Counted from the first letter of the stretch, positions 27,824 to 37,750 are shown. The stretch: DNA of 64,000 bases from CBDFKB01 sp965248715 (GCA_965248715.1 CBDFKB010000008.1:1302001-1366000), one strand, 5' to 3'. Translations and numbers: made by a program. The notes: a model not told the origin generated them from the letters alone.

Positions 27824-28097
27824 CTAGGGCCTGTTGAGTATCATGGTTGTGGCGCCGGCGCGGCCCAATTGACCGCTGGCAAGGCGCGAAAAGGCGCGGT
27901 AATCTTGGCCACTTCAAGCCTTTCGCAACACAGTCCAGGGGCCAAATTGGCTGCGTCCCGAAGGGATTTGATCAAATTGACCCAGTTTCGCGCCGCTCGT
28001 CGTCGAATATGCCCAACATGTCCTTCCTCCTCGCACCACGAAACTGGACCAATTTGATCAAACCGGCACCGCAATCATGATACTCAACAGGCCCTAG
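27824..28097. repeat. Family-1 repeat, full-length 274-bp copy
   Basis: Both ends are CTAGGGCCTGTTGAGTATCA in inverted orientation, followed by a shared ATGRTTG and GCC-GG region. The whole element folds as a long imperfect palindrome with no coding capacity. The right border CTAG at 28094-28097 contains the TAG stop codon of the GFA-family gene. It is the longest of the four family-1 copies. Confidence 0.9.
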
Positions 28098-28486
28098 TCT
28101 TCAAAGCGGTCCGTATCGTCGCGACCGCGCGCATATTGTTTCATATCCGGAAACTGCGGTAGCCAAGCCTCGCGACGATCGACCCAGCTTTCGTAGGTTG
28201 GTTTCAGTTGGTCAGGAGCGTCAAGGGAACCAAGATGCACTTCGACTTCGCCGCCACTTTGCGCAAAAACCGATGAGCCGCAGCGAGGGCAAAAAAACCG
28301 ACCAGCGTACTCCTTTGTTTCCCCGTCAATTTTCACAGCATCTTCCGGGAATATTGCAGACGCATAGAACAGAGCGCCATGATGCTTGCGGCAGTCGAGG
28401 CAGTGACAAATGCCAATCCGATGCGGGCGTCCCGAAGCCACAATGTGGACGTTCCCGCAAACGCAACCACCGGTAAATCTTTCCAT
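28094..28486 (-). CDS. GFA-family (Mss4-fold) zinc-binding protein
   Basis: A 130-residue protein from the ATG at 28486 (MERFTGGCVCGNVH); a start 15 bp upstream is possible. It has the full GFA cysteine set: CVCG, CHCLDC and FCPRCGSS. The family includes proteins annotated as glutathione-dependent formaldehyde-activating enzymes, but most members are uncharacterised. Its TAG stop is part of the border of the inserted family-1 repeat, so the C-terminus (RGRDDTDRFED) may end earlier than the ancestral protein. Confidence 0.85.
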   Translation of the reverse strand: MERFTGGCVCGNVHIVASGRPHRIGICHCLDCRKHHGALFYASAIFPEDAVKIDGETKEYAGRFFCPRCGSSVFAQSGGEVEVHLGSLDAPDQLKPTYESWVDRREAWLPQFPDMKQYARGRDDTDRFED

Positions 28487-28679
28487 GCCACGCCTCCCCA
28501 AGATTGGGCTGTAATATAACTATTCCTTGTCCGGTTCGGCGTCCATGATGCAGACGTTCGCAAGCGTGCGGAAATCGGTCAATTCGGGCTCGATGGAGCC
28601 GTTCGCGGCACTTTGGCCGAACGTCTGGTTTCACTAACGCACTATTTTGCCCCCTACCGGAACAGACCGCTCTTTGCCC

Positions 28680-29195
28680 TCAAAGTTTCTTGGACAAGAT
28701 CAACGCCGCGATGCCGGACCCTTCGCGCCCGCAATTGGCCGTCTCGCCGGTCACTTCGAACCCATTGCGGCGATAGAACCGGATTGCTCGAGAATTTTCT
28801 GGATCGACTTCCAAGACGCAGGAATGGGCCTGCGGGAAACAGGTTAGCACCTCGTCGAGCAGAAGTTGGCCAACGCCACCCTGCTGCCTGTCCGGTAGCA
28901 CATAGAGTTGGTGCAGATTAATTTTTTCCAGATGTTGCTGATCGGGCTTAAATTCGCCGACCCCATCCCAGGCCACAAACGCCATGCCGGCGATCTTAGT
29001 ACCATCATCGGCTACCAGGAACTCCGCCTCCGGCCTCGCCAAATTGCGCACCAAAGCGGTTTCGCTATACCACTCACCAGTAATCTCATCGACACGCTCA
29101 ATGCCGTAGATGCGATCATAGGTGGCGTGCCAGGTCTCGACCAAAAGTGCACGAACCGCCGGTATGTCCCGCTTGGAGGCTGTGCGTATCCACAT
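28680..29195 (-). CDS. GNAT-family N-acetyltransferase
   Basis: A 171-residue complete GNAT domain: N-terminal MWIRTASKRDIPAVRALL, the beta-bulge strand FLVADDGTKIAGMAFV, the acetyl-CoA loop DRQQGGVGQLLLDEV and the C-terminal FYRRNGFEVTGE. The substrate is unknown; the group includes RimI- and toxin-resistance-type acetyltransferases. A truncated duplicate of its 3' half lies about 1.2 kb away. It starts 30 bp upstream of where gatB terminates on the same strand. Confidence 0.88.
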   Translation of the reverse strand: MWIRTASKRDIPAVRALLVETWHATYDRIYGIERVDEITGEWYSETALVRNLARPEAEFLVADDGTKIAGMAFVAWDGVGEFKPDQQHLEKINLHQLYVLPDRQQGGVGQLLLDEVLTCFPQAHSCVLEVDPENSRAIRFYRRNGFEVTGETANCGREGSGIAALILSKKL

Positions 29196-29225
29196 GGGCT
29201 TAGCGATCTTGGGAGCAGCTAAGCA

Positions 29226-30725
29226 CTAATCCAACCCCAGCTTCTCGCGCACAAGAGCCTGCACCGCCTGCGGATTGGCCTTGCCGCCGGTCGCCTTCAT
29301 CACCTGGCCAACGAACCAGCCGGCAAGATTGGGCTTTTCCTTGGCCTGGGCCACCTTGTCGGGATTGGCGGCAATCACTTCATCGACCGCTGCCTCGATG
29401 GCACCAGTGTCGGTGACCTGTTTTAGCTTCCTTGTCTCAACAATTTCAACCGGATCGCCGCCTTCGTTAAGAATGATCTCGAACACATCCTTGGCGATTT
29501 TGCCGGAAATCGTGCCGGTGGCAATCAGATCGATGATGCCGCCAATCTGCTCCGGTGACACCTTGCTTTCGCCGATGTCGATGCCCTCATCGTTAAGCGC
29601 GCCGAGCAGATTGTTGATCACCCAATTAGCCGCCGTCTTGCCATCACGGCCGTTAGCGACTTGCTCAAAATAGTCAGCGATTGCCTTGTCGGATACTAAG
29701 ATCGCCGCGTCATAGGCCGAAAGCCCGAGATCTGCTATCAATCGCGACTTTTTTTCGTCGGGTAATTCCGGCAGATCGCCGGCAAGCGCGTCGACAAATG
29801 CCTGATCGAATTCCAGCGGCAACAGATCGGGATCGGAGAAATAGCGATAGTCATGCGCGTCTTCCTTAGAGCGCATCGACCGGGTTTCGTTTTTTTGCGG
29901 ATCGAACAGGCGGGTTTCCTGATCGATGGTGCCACCATCTTCGAGGATGGCAATTTGCCGCCGCGCCTCATACTCGATTGACTGGCCGACGAACCGCACC
30001 GAGTTGACGTTTTTGATTTCGCACCTGGTGCCGAAATCCTCGCCCGGTCGGCGCACCGACACATTGACATCTGCGCGCAGGGAGCCCTGCTCCATATTGC
30101 CGTCGCAGGTGCCAAGATAGCGCAAAATGGTGCGCAACTTGGTGACATATGCTCTCGCCTCGTCCGACGAGCGAATATCCGGTTTGGAGACGATTTCCAT
30201 CAGCGCCACCCCGGTGCGGTTGAGGTCAACAAACGACATGTCCGGGTGCTGGTCGTGCAGGCTTTTACCGGCGTCTTGCTCTAGATGCAGACGTTCGATA
30301 CCGACCTCGATGTCTTCAAATAAACCCTCGCGGTCCGGACCGACCGAAACCGTGACCTGGCCTTCGCCGACAATCGGGTGTTTGAACTGGGAAATCTGAT
30401 AGCCCTGGGGCAGGTCGGGATAAAAATAATTCTTGCGGTCGAAGATCGAGCGCTTGTTGATCGCCGCCTTGAGCCCGAGGCCGGTTCGCACAGCTTGCCG
30501 CACACATTCCTTGTTGATGACCGGCAGCATGCCCGGCATGGCGGCATCAACCAACGAAACATTGGCGTTTGGCTCGGCGCCAAATTTGGTCGAGGCGCCA
30601 GAGAACAATTTCGCCTTCGAGGTCACCTGGGCATGGACTTCCAAGCCGATGATGACTTCCCAGTCGCCGGTGGCGCCGGGGATCAGCCGTTTCGGTTCGG
30701 TGGTGCGGGTATCGACAAGGGTCAT
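29226..30725 (-). CDS. gatB: Asp-tRNA(Asn)/Glu-tRNA(Gln) amidotransferase subunit B
   Basis: A 499-residue protein from the ATG at 30725 (MTLVDTRTTEPKRLIPG, then WEVIIGLEVHAQV). It has the GatB signature YPDLPQGYQISQF, the catalytic kinase-like core with MEQGSLRADVNVS, and the C-terminal YqeY-like tail ending AVQALVREKLGLD. It phosphorylates misacylated tRNA so that GatA-derived ammonia can amidate it. gatA and gatC are not in the window. The open frame further upstream is unlikely to be translated. Confidence 0.96.
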   Translation of the reverse strand: MTLVDTRTTEPKRLIPGATGDWEVIIGLEVHAQVTSKAKLFSGASTKFGAEPNANVSLVDAAMPGMLPVINKECVRQAVRTGLGLKAAINKRSIFDRKNYFYPDLPQGYQISQFKHPIVGEGQVTVSVGPDREGLFEDIEVGIERLHLEQDAGKSLHDQHPDMSFVDLNRTGVALMEIVSKPDIRSSDEARAYVTKLRTILRYLGTCDGNMEQGSLRADVNVSVRRPGEDFGTRCEIKNVNSVRFVGQSIEYEARRQIAILEDGGTIDQETRLFDPQKNETRSMRSKEDAHDYRYFSDPDLLPLEFDQAFVDALAGDLPELPDEKKSRLIADLGLSAYDAAILVSDKAIADYFEQVANGRDGKTAANWVINNLLGALNDEGIDIGESKVSPEQIGGIIDLIATGTISGKIAKDVFEIILNEGGDPVEIVETRKLKQVTDTGAIEAAVDEVIAANPDKVAQAKEKPNLAGWFVGQVMKATGGKANPQAVQALVREKLGLD

Positions 30726-30856
30726 GGGGAAGCCGACTTTATTGACATTGCGACGCGGCCTCTGACTATTGCAATTGGCGTGAGCCGGCAAGCAAAAGGC
30801 GTGCATAAATCTGCCCTGCCCGCCATTTCCCTTCGGCCACTGATCGCGAGGATAAT

Positions 30857-31804
30857 GTGGAGCAACCAACCACCGGCCAAAATTGGCAGGAAGGCGCCGC
30901 TTACATGCACGATGCCTATATGCCGATTGGCGAGGCCAAAATCGGCGTAACCGATTGGGGATTTACCCATTCAGACATCGCTTATGACGTGGTGCATGTG
31001 TGGGATGGCGCGTTTTTTCGCCTCGACGACCACCTCGACCGATTTTTGGCGTCGGCGGAAAAATTACGACTGGAGTTTCGCGAAAGCCGTACCGAAATCG
31101 CCGAGATTTTGAACAATATCGTTGCCCGCGCCGGTTTCAGATCGAGTTATGTGACATTTGTCGCCAGCCGCGGCACGCCACGCATCCAAGGTGGCCGTGA
31201 TCCGCGCGATTGCATCAACCATTTCTTTGCCTGGTGCGTACCGTTTATCTGGGTCATTACCCCCGAAATGGCCGAGCGCGGCGCCCGGCTGATGATCGCC
31301 AAAGACACCAGGCGCATCGCCGCCGACAGCGTTGATCCGACGGTCAAAAACTACCATTGGGGCGACTTTACCCGTGGCCTGTTCGAAGCCAAGGACGCGG
31401 GCTTTGACAGCGTTATATTGCTGGACCATGCCGGCAATGTCACCGAGGGGCCGGGCTTTAATGTGTTCGCGGTCAAAGGCGGTACGGTTATTACCCCCGA
31501 CCGCGGCACCTTGCGTGGCATCTCGCAACGTACGGTGTTGGAATTGGCCGAAGAAGAAGGCCTGAAAACCGAAGTCCGGCCGTTGCCAATCGAGGAATTT
31601 TACCAGGCTGACGAGGTGTTTTTGTCAACCACAGGCGGCGGCGTGCGCCCGGTGGTGGCGATCGACGAACGGGTCTACGGCAATGGGCAAAACGGCGAAA
31701 TCGCCACCCGGTTATTTAAGCGCTATTGGCAATGGCACGACGAGGGCCGCTATTCGACGGCGGTGGATTATGAATTGGCTGAAATAGTTGGGGTTGGAGC
31801 ATAG
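30857..31804 (+). CDS. Fold-type IV aminotransferase resembling (R)-selective amine transaminases
   Basis: A 315-residue class IV PLP enzyme. The segments DWGFTHSDIAYDVVHVWDG, FRLDDHLDRF, SVDPTVKNYHWGD (PLP lysine) and GPGFNVFAVKGG recall the (R)-amine:pyruvate transaminase of Arthrobacter and its relatives rather than classic IlvE, judged from memory. The long N-terminus (QNWQEGAAYMHDAYMP) also aligns with that group and supports the start at 30857. Branched-chain or D-amino acid activity remains possible. It is divergent from gatB, 131 bp apart, and about 200 bp upstream of the creatinase gene on the same strand. Confidence 0.75.
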   Translation: MEQPTTGQNWQEGAAYMHDAYMPIGEAKIGVTDWGFTHSDIAYDVVHVWDGAFFRLDDHLDRFLASAEKLRLEFRESRTEIAEILNNIVARAGFRSSYVTFVASRGTPRIQGGRDPRDCINHFFAWCVPFIWVITPEMAERGARLMIAKDTRRIAADSVDPTVKNYHWGDFTRGLFEAKDAGFDSVILLDHAGNVTEGPGFNVFAVKGGTVITPDRGTLRGISQRTVLELAEEEGLKTEVRPLPIEEFYQADEVFLSTTGGGVRPVVAIDERVYGNGQNGEIATRLFKRYWQWHDEGRYSTAVDYELAEIVGVGA

Positions 31805-31999
31805 TAATTTACCCCTTGCTTTTCGACGATATCTGAATTATCGGAGAATTTAGGCACCCGGCGATGGCGTCGCCGGCGGTACCGTCATTTTCAACTGCGG
31901 TCCGTGCCTGTGGCCAAAAAGAATGAAGGCTACGAAATCCTGCACGCCCGGATGATGACCGGATGCAGAAGTGTTTCCGGAAATTACGGGAGCAACCCA

Positions 32000-33214
32000 A
32001 TGCACTACCAACTCAAACGTCCTGATTTTTTTGATTTCGCCAATGGCGTCAAAGCGGTTTTGCCGTTTGCCGACGATGAATACCGGTCCCGCGTCAAGGC
32101 GCTACGCCAGGTGATGGCGGAACGCGAACTCGATGGCGTGGTGCTGACTTCGATGCATAACATCGCCTATTTCTCGGGCTTTTTATATTGCGCATTTGGT
32201 CGGGCTTATGCCTGCGTGATTACCACCGATGATCAGGTAACAATCTCCGCCAACATCGATGGTGGCCAGCCTTGGCGACGTTGTTTTGGCGCCAACCTTG
32301 TTTACACCGACTGGCAACGCGAAAATTATTGGCGCGCGGTGCGCCATGTCGCCGGCACCGGTCAACGGATCGGCATCGAAGCCGATCATCTAACCCTTGC
32401 GGCCCGCAATAAGCTCGGCGAATTCCTTTCACCGGCGGCAAACGTCGATATCGCCGACGATATCATGCAGATGCGGATGATCAAATCGCCAGCCGAAATC
32501 GCGCTGATCCGCGCCGGCGCCAATGTCGCCGATATCGGCGGCGAAGCGATACGTGACGCGATCCGGCCTGGTATCCGAGAAATCGATGTTGCCATCGCCG
32601 GCCGCGATGCGATGGAATTGGCGATCGCCGAGAAATTCCCAGACAGTGAATTGCGCGACAATTGGGTGTGGTTCCAGTCCGGCATCAACACCGACGGCGC
32701 CCACAATCCGCTCACCACACGCCGGCTTGAACAGGGCGATATTTTGAGCCTGAATACGTTTCCGATGATTTCCGGCTATTACACCGCGCTGGAACGCACC
32801 TTGTTCCTGGGCGATGCCGATCCGGCGGCGCTCAAATTTTGGCAGGCCAATGTGGACGCCCACCGTCTCGGCATCTCGTTGATCAAACCGGGTGCAATCT
32901 GTTCGGATATCTGCGCCGAGATCAACTCCTTCTTTGCCGAGCGCGACCTATTGCAATACCGCTCGTTCGGCTATGGCCACTCGTTTGGCATCCTGTCACA
33001 CTATTATGGCCGCGAGGCCGGACTGGAATTGCGCGAAGACGTGGATACGGTGTTGCGGCCCGGCATGGTGGTGTCGATGGAGCCAATGTTGACGATCCCG
33101 CAGGGTATCGCTGGAGCCGGCGGTTATCGCGAGCACGATATCTTAGTGCTAACCGATAGCGGCGCTGAAAACATTACCGGTTTCCCGTTCGGACCGGAAC
33201 ACAACATAATCTAA
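32000..33214 (+). CDS. Creatinase (creatine amidinohydrolase, M24 fold)
   Basis: A 404-residue protein from the ATG at 32000 (MHYQLKRPDFFDF). Creatinase splits creatine into sarcosine and urea. The Pseudomonas creatinase active-site residues, recalled from the known structure, all have counterparts: Phe66 and Arg68 in YCAFGR, His235 in DGAHNP, Glu265 in ALERTLF, His327 in GYGHSFG, Arg338 in YYGREAG, Glu361 in SMEPM and His379 in YREHD. The segment ISANIDGGQPWRR is also creatinase-like. It lacks the five metal ligands of the M24 aminopeptidases. The upstream extension to 31904 is not family-like. Confidence 0.85.
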   Translation: MHYQLKRPDFFDFANGVKAVLPFADDEYRSRVKALRQVMAERELDGVVLTSMHNIAYFSGFLYCAFGRAYACVITTDDQVTISANIDGGQPWRRCFGANLVYTDWQRENYWRAVRHVAGTGQRIGIEADHLTLAARNKLGEFLSPAANVDIADDIMQMRMIKSPAEIALIRAGANVADIGGEAIRDAIRPGIREIDVAIAGRDAMELAIAEKFPDSELRDNWVWFQSGINTDGAHNPLTTRRLEQGDILSLNTFPMISGYYTALERTLFLGDADPAALKFWQANVDAHRLGISLIKPGAICSDICAEINSFFAERDLLQYRSFGYGHSFGILSHYYGREAGLELREDVDTVLRPGMVVSMEPMLTIPQGIAGAGGYREHDILVLTDSGAENITGFPFGPEHNII

Positions 33215-33222
33215 ATAAGAAA

Positions 33223-33250
33223 GGCCCGGCGGAGGTTTCCCCGCCGGGCC
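33223..33250. terminator. Bidirectional terminator hairpin between creatinase and livK
   Basis: A perfect 10-bp GC stem, GGCCCGGCGG and CCGCCGGGCC, with an 8-nt loop. It lies 9 bp after the creatinase stop and 24 bp from the livK stop, with purine/AAA-rich sequence on the left and AAATTTGC on the right, so it can serve both converging transcripts. Confidence 0.85.
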
Positions 33251-33273
33251 GCAAATTTGCTATCTGCTATGGA

Positions 33274-34470
33274 TTAGCGAACCTGGATGGTAACGAACTT
33301 GCCGCCCTGGATCACCAGTTCTTTGTAGGAACCGGCCGCTTCGCCAACATCGCTGAATTTGACGTTGGTGGCGCCTTCGTAGTTGACCGTGCCGCCGTCG
33401 CTGATGATTTTCAGTGCTTTGCCCAATTGACCCGGCAAGATGGCTTCACCAGGACCATTGGCAATCGCCATGATATTAGCCTGAATTCCCGCACGGTCGG
33501 CAGAACCGGCCGCTTGCATCGCCAAGATCAGCAATGCGGCTGCGTCATAAGATTCCGGCTGGAACGGGCCGTCGGCTTTGATGCCGGCAGCAGTCGCGAT
33601 TTCAACGAACATCGCCGCGCCTTCGGACTGCGAACCCGGCAACGTACCGATGGTGCCTTCAATGCCTTCGCCAAGTGCTGCGATCAGGCTGTCACCGATC
33701 ATACCGTCGGCCAGGATGAAGTTGGAAAACGCATCGGTGTCGATCGACGACTGGATGATGCCTTTGCCGCCCTGGTCGACATAACCGAATACCGCCAGAT
33801 GCTCCGCGCCGGAAGCCGAAAGCGATGCTACTTCAGCTGAATAGTCGCCTTTGCCGTCTTCATGCGGGATGTTGGCGGCAACTGTTCCGCCGGCAGCTTC
33901 ATAGGCGGCCTTAAACGAATCCGCCAGACCCTTGCCATAGTCGTTGTTGGTATAGGTGACCGCTACATTAGTGATACCTTTGTCTTTCAAGATATCGGCC
34001 AGAACCTGTCCCTGACGGGCGTCAGATGGCGAGGTGCGGAAGAAGTAGCCATTGTCGTCGATGGTCGAAAGTGCCGGCGAAGTTGCCGAAGGCGAAATCA
34101 TCACTACACCTTTCGGCACTGCGACATTGTTGGCAATCGAGGTGGTAACGCCAGAGCAGTCAGCGCCCATGATGGCGGCAACCCCATCGGCATCGATCAA
34201 GCGTTCGGCGGTAGCGGTGGCGGCGGCGGAATCAATGCAGGTAGAATCGCCGCGTACGCTGGTGACGGTCGAACCGCCAAGCAAGGCGCCGGAATCGCTG
34301 GCTTCTTTCATCGCCAATTCCGCAGCATCGGCCATTCCAGGTGTCAGCGATTCAATTGGCCCGGTAAAGCCCAATATTACACCGATCTTAACTTCGGCGG
34401 CCTGGCTGCCCGACAGCGCAACCGCGCCGATCAAGGCTGCAGCCGCTGTGGTAAGGAGGAATTTCCTCAT
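33274..34470 (-). CDS. Branched-chain-amino-acid-type ABC transporter substrate-binding protein
   Basis: A 398-residue periplasmic protein with signal peptide MRKFLLTTAAAALIGAVALS ending near SQAA-EV, followed by the type I binding fold (VKIGVILGFTGPIESL, ALSTIDDNGYFFRTSPSD, VAVTYTNNDYGKGLADSF). The ligand cannot be read from sequence. It is the last gene of the livGFHM-K run, separated from the permease gene by 133 bp. The neighbouring creatinase and transaminase genes suggest an amine or guanidino compound as well as amino acids as candidates. Confidence 0.9.
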   Translation of the reverse strand: MRKFLLTTAAAALIGAVALSGSQAAEVKIGVILGFTGPIESLTPGMADAAELAMKEASDSGALLGGSTVTSVRGDSTCIDSAAATATAERLIDADGVAAIMGADCSGVTTSIANNVAVPKGVVMISPSATSPALSTIDDNGYFFRTSPSDARQGQVLADILKDKGITNVAVTYTNNDYGKGLADSFKAAYEAAGGTVAANIPHEDGKGDYSAEVASLSASGAEHLAVFGYVDQGGKGIIQSSIDTDAFSNFILADGMIGDSLIAALGEGIEGTIGTLPGSQSEGAAMFVEIATAAGIKADGPFQPESYDAAALLILAMQAAGSADRAGIQANIMAIANGPGEAILPGQLGKALKIISDGGTVNYEGATNVKFSDVGEAAGSYKELVIQGGKFVTIQVR

Positions 34471-34603
34471 AATTTACGTCCCTTTGGTTACTCGTTGTTT
34501 TGGAGCGCTGATCGCGTTCCCTGTTAGACCGCTTCTTTACCACCAAGTAAACCTTGCTGGCAAACACCGGGCGGTCCTGCCCCGGCTTGTTCATAAGCTT
34601 TTT

Positions 34604-35989
34604 CTAGCCGTGATTGACACGCTCTGGCAATATGCCGCCGGGACTAAATCGCATGACGATTAATAGTACCAATCCCATTACGAATAGCCGCATATGCTGG
34701 GCAGCGTCGAGCAAATGTTCGCGCACCGGATTGCCATCGCCCAGCCAAAGCGTGCAGACATCCATCAGCCAGTTGCCAACCGGTTCGGCCTCGATCCACA
34801 CAAACCAGATCAAAAATCCGCCCAGAACCGAGCCCAAATTGTTACCCGAACCACCAACAATCACCATCACCCAGATCAGGAACGTATAGCGCAATGGATT
34901 GTAAGTGGTCGGGATAAATTGCCCGTCCAGGGTGGTCAGCATGGCACCGGCGATGCCGACCACCGCAGAACCCAGCACGAATATCTGCAAATGCCGGCTG
35001 GTAACGTTCTTGCCCATGGCGCCGGCGGAGATTTCATTGTCGCGAATGGCGCGGATCATTCGCCCCCAAGGTGAATCGAGCGCCAGCACGCATAACGCCA
35101 AAACGATAATCAGCACGGCCGCGAACAGACAGGTATACGACAGCTTAACCGTGATTCCCGCGCTGTCGATCACCAAGGATTGCAACGCATCGTAGCGCTC
35201 ATCGCCGGTTAGTTGCACAAGGTCGCCATGGTAAAACCACTCGACCCAACCGCGGAACCATTGGCTTTGTTGCAGATCGACCTCATAAGGCACCGGCCGC
35301 GACAGCCCGGTGACATTTTTGACCCCCCTGGTCAGCCAATCTTCGTTTTTTAACATCGCGACGATGATTTCTGAGATGCCCAACGTGGCAATCGCCAGAT
35401 AATCGGCCCGCAGACCAAGGGCGATCTTACCGACCAGCCACGCGGCACCGGCGGCAAAAACACCACCGACTGCCCATGACAGGATAATCGGCAAACCAAG
35501 CCCGCCCAAATATCCGGTTTTTGCCGGATTTGTCGCCTCAACCGCCATAACCATCGGATCGTAGAAATACCGAATCGCAAAAAAGCACACCACCACCAGC
35601 GCTGCCAAGATCCAGTTGCGGAACGGGTTGTCGGCAAAATAGCGATAGGCATACCAGATCACGAAGATGGAGAACCCGGTGACAATCGCCGCCAGGGCCA
35701 ACATGCCACCGCCGGCGGCCCAGGCATCGCCCACCGGTGCCTTCGAAACCAACATCGCCGCGACGCCACCAAGGGCAGCAAATCCCATGATGCCCACGTT
35801 AAACAGTCCGGCATACCCCCACTGAATATTGACCCCCAGGGCCATTACCGCGGAGATGATGCACAAATTGAGGATGGTGAACGCCAGCGACCAAGATTGC
35901 GCAAAGCCAACTATCAGCAACAGGCCGGCCATGGCTGCAAATGCCACAATGGCACGTGGGGTTTGGCTGGAAGATGCATTCATGGCCAA
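34604..35989 (-). CDS. ABC transporter permease, LivM type
   Basis: A 461-residue inner-membrane permease of the branched-chain amino acid family with about 10 helices and the conserved GVNIQWGYAGLFNVGIMGF, YLAIATLGISEI and RAIRDNEISAGAMGKN segments. It is longer than E. coli LivM because of an insertion between about residues 130 and 180 and another loop around 215-260. It pairs with the LivH-type permease whose gene lies 31 bp upstream. Confidence 0.92.
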   Translation of the reverse strand: MAMNASSSQTPRAIVAFAAMAGLLLIVGFAQSWSLAFTILNLCIISAVMALGVNIQWGYAGLFNVGIMGFAALGGVAAMLVSKAPVGDAWAAGGGMLALAAIVTGFSIFVIWYAYRYFADNPFRNWILAALVVVCFFAIRYFYDPMVMAVEATNPAKTGYLGGLGLPIILSWAVGGVFAAGAAWLVGKIALGLRADYLAIATLGISEIIVAMLKNEDWLTRGVKNVTGLSRPVPYEVDLQQSQWFRGWVEWFYHGDLVQLTGDERYDALQSLVIDSAGITVKLSYTCLFAAVLIIVLALCVLALDSPWGRMIRAIRDNEISAGAMGKNVTSRHLQIFVLGSAVVGIAGAMLTTLDGQFIPTTYNPLRYTFLIWVMVIVGGSGNNLGSVLGGFLIWFVWIEAEPVGNWLMDVCTLWLGDGNPVREHLLDAAQHMRLFVMGLVLLIVMRFSPGGILPERVNHG

Positions 35990-36020
35990 ATTCCTTGGGA
36001 CCTCAGTTGGCAGGGCATCG

Positions 36021-37049
36021 CTATAACACCTTGCCCTTGAATATCCCGGTTGGTCGGATCAGCAAGACCACCACCAGGATCACGAACGAGACCGCAAATT
36101 TGTAGTCGGTCGACAGCAATTGGACCAGGGTATCGGGCGCCCAACTTTCTGGCACCAGATAACCGAGAAACTTTTTGTAGGCATAGGTCACGGTAACCTC
36201 GGAGAATGCGACCACGAAACCGCCGGCGATGGCGCCGATCGGCTGGCCGATGCCGCCCACAATCGCAGCGGCAAAAATCGGCAGCAGCAACTGGAAATAG
36301 GTAAATGGTTTGAAGCTCTTGTCGAGCCCGTACAAAACCCCGGCGATCGTGGCTAAAGCGGCGGCAATGATCCAGGTAACTGTTACCACGCGGTCCGGAT
36401 TGACCCCTGACAGCAGTGCCAAATCTTCATTGTCGGAAAACGCCCGCATGGCTTTGCCGGTACGGGTTTTTTGCAGGAACCAAAACAATGCCGCCACCAG
36501 CAATATGGCGATGACGACGGTAAGCCCTTGGGAGACCTTGATCGTCAAGCCTTCGGCCAAACCGGTTGACTGCTTGAACGAGCGGGCATTGAGGATGAAG
36601 CGTTCACCGTCGCCGAAAAGCTGTTCATTGGGACCGATGATGAAACGCACCAGCCCATTCATCATGAACATTACCCCAACCGAAGCCATGACCATTTGGA
36701 TCGCCGGGCTCTTCTTTTCACGGTAGAATTTGTAAACTGAGCGGTCGGTGGCGATCACGAGAATAGCAGTCGCAATGATGCCTATCGGCAAGGCCAGCAG
36801 CGCGGTTGGCAGCGGACCAAGGCTGACCCCCATCGATTGCAGCCACCAGGTAACCAGGATCACACACATAGTACCGAATGCCATGGTATCGCCATGGGCG
36901 AAATTGGCAAAGCGCAGGATCGAAAACACCAAGGTGACGCCGAGTGCGCCCAGCGCCAGTTGGGAACCGTAGGCAAGTCCAGGCACCAAAACGAAATTAC
37001 TGAATAATATCAGCGAATTGAGGAGATTGGTTGCGGCTTCCAAGATCAA
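36021..37049 (-). CDS. ABC transporter permease, LivH type
   Basis: A 342-residue permease with about 8-9 helices. It carries the LivH motif FANFAHGDTMAFG, then RAFSDNEDLALLSGVNPDRV and GGIGQPIGAIAGGF. Its start overlaps the LivF-type ATPase gene by 4 bp, so translation is probably coupled. Confidence 0.92.
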   Translation of the reverse strand: MILEAATNLLNSLILFSNFVLVPGLAYGSQLALGALGVTLVFSILRFANFAHGDTMAFGTMCVILVTWWLQSMGVSLGPLPTALLALPIGIIATAILVIATDRSVYKFYREKKSPAIQMVMASVGVMFMMNGLVRFIIGPNEQLFGDGERFILNARSFKQSTGLAEGLTIKVSQGLTVVIAILLVAALFWFLQKTRTGKAMRAFSDNEDLALLSGVNPDRVVTVTWIIAAALATIAGVLYGLDKSFKPFTYFQLLLPIFAAAIVGGIGQPIGAIAGGFVVAFSEVTVTYAYKKFLGYLVPESWAPDTLVQLLSTDYKFAVSFVILVVVLLIRPTGIFKGKVL

Positions 37050-37750
37050 CCCCCAAGAAACGATTTGCGCACGTCCGGGTCCGCAAGCAGTGCCGCACCG
37101 GTATCGGAGTAGCGGTTTTCACCTTGGACAAGTACGTAGCCTTTATCGGCAATATTAAGCGCCTGACGGGCATTTTGTTCGACCATCAAGACTGCCACGC
37201 CGGTCTCGCGAATTTCGATGATGCGATCGAACAATTCATCCATTACAATCGGCGATACGCCAGCGGTCGGCTCGTCCAACATCAACACCGAAGGTTGGGT
37301 CATCAGTGCGCGCCCGACCGCGACCTGCTGGCGCTGCCCACCGGACAGTTCCCCGGCCGCCTGGCGGCGCTTGTCGCGCAGAATTGGAAACAGTTCGAAA
37401 ATCTGCTCCATGGTGCCGCTAATGTCGTCTTCGCGCAGATAGCCGCCCATTTCCAGGTTTTCCTCGACGGTCATACCGGTAAATACGTTGCTGGTTTGCG
37501 GCACAAAGGCGATGCCACGTGCAACCCTGGCCTGGGGCGACAGCGTGGTTATGTCTTCGCCATCGAGGGACACCTTACCCTCGCGCAGATTGAGCATACC
37601 CAGCATCGCCTTCATCGCGGTTGATTTGCCGGCGCCGTTTGGTCCGACCACCACCGCAATCTCGCCGCGCTCGACGCCGATAGTACAGCTCTGCAATATG
37701 TCGGCGCCACCATATCCGCCGGTCATGTTTTCACCGATAAGAAAGGTCAA
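37046..37750 (-). CDS. ABC transporter ATP-binding protein, LivF type
   Basis: A 234-residue ATPase with Walker A GPNGAGKST, signature LSGGQ and Walker B VLMLDEPTAG, plus FVPQTSNVFTGMTVEENLEMG typical of LivF. It powers import together with the LivG-type subunit. It overlaps livG and livH homologues by 4 bp at both ends. Confidence 0.93.
   Translation of the reverse strand: MTFLIGENMTGGYGGADILQSCTIGVERGEIAVVVGPNGAGKSTAMKAMLGMLNLREGKVSLDGEDITTLSPQARVARGIAFVPQTSNVFTGMTVEENLEMGGYLREDDISGTMEQIFELFPILRDKRRQAAGELSGGQRQQVAVGRALMTQPSVLMLDEPTAGVSPIVMDELFDRIIEIRETGVAVLMVEQNARQALNIADKGYVLVQGENRYSDTGAALLADPDVRKSFLGG

Noticed and set aside
31904..33214. Xaa-Pro aminopeptidase for the M24 protein
   Set aside because: The metal-binding Asp/Asp/His/Glu/Glu set of aminopeptidases is not kept, whereas all creatinase active-site positions are.
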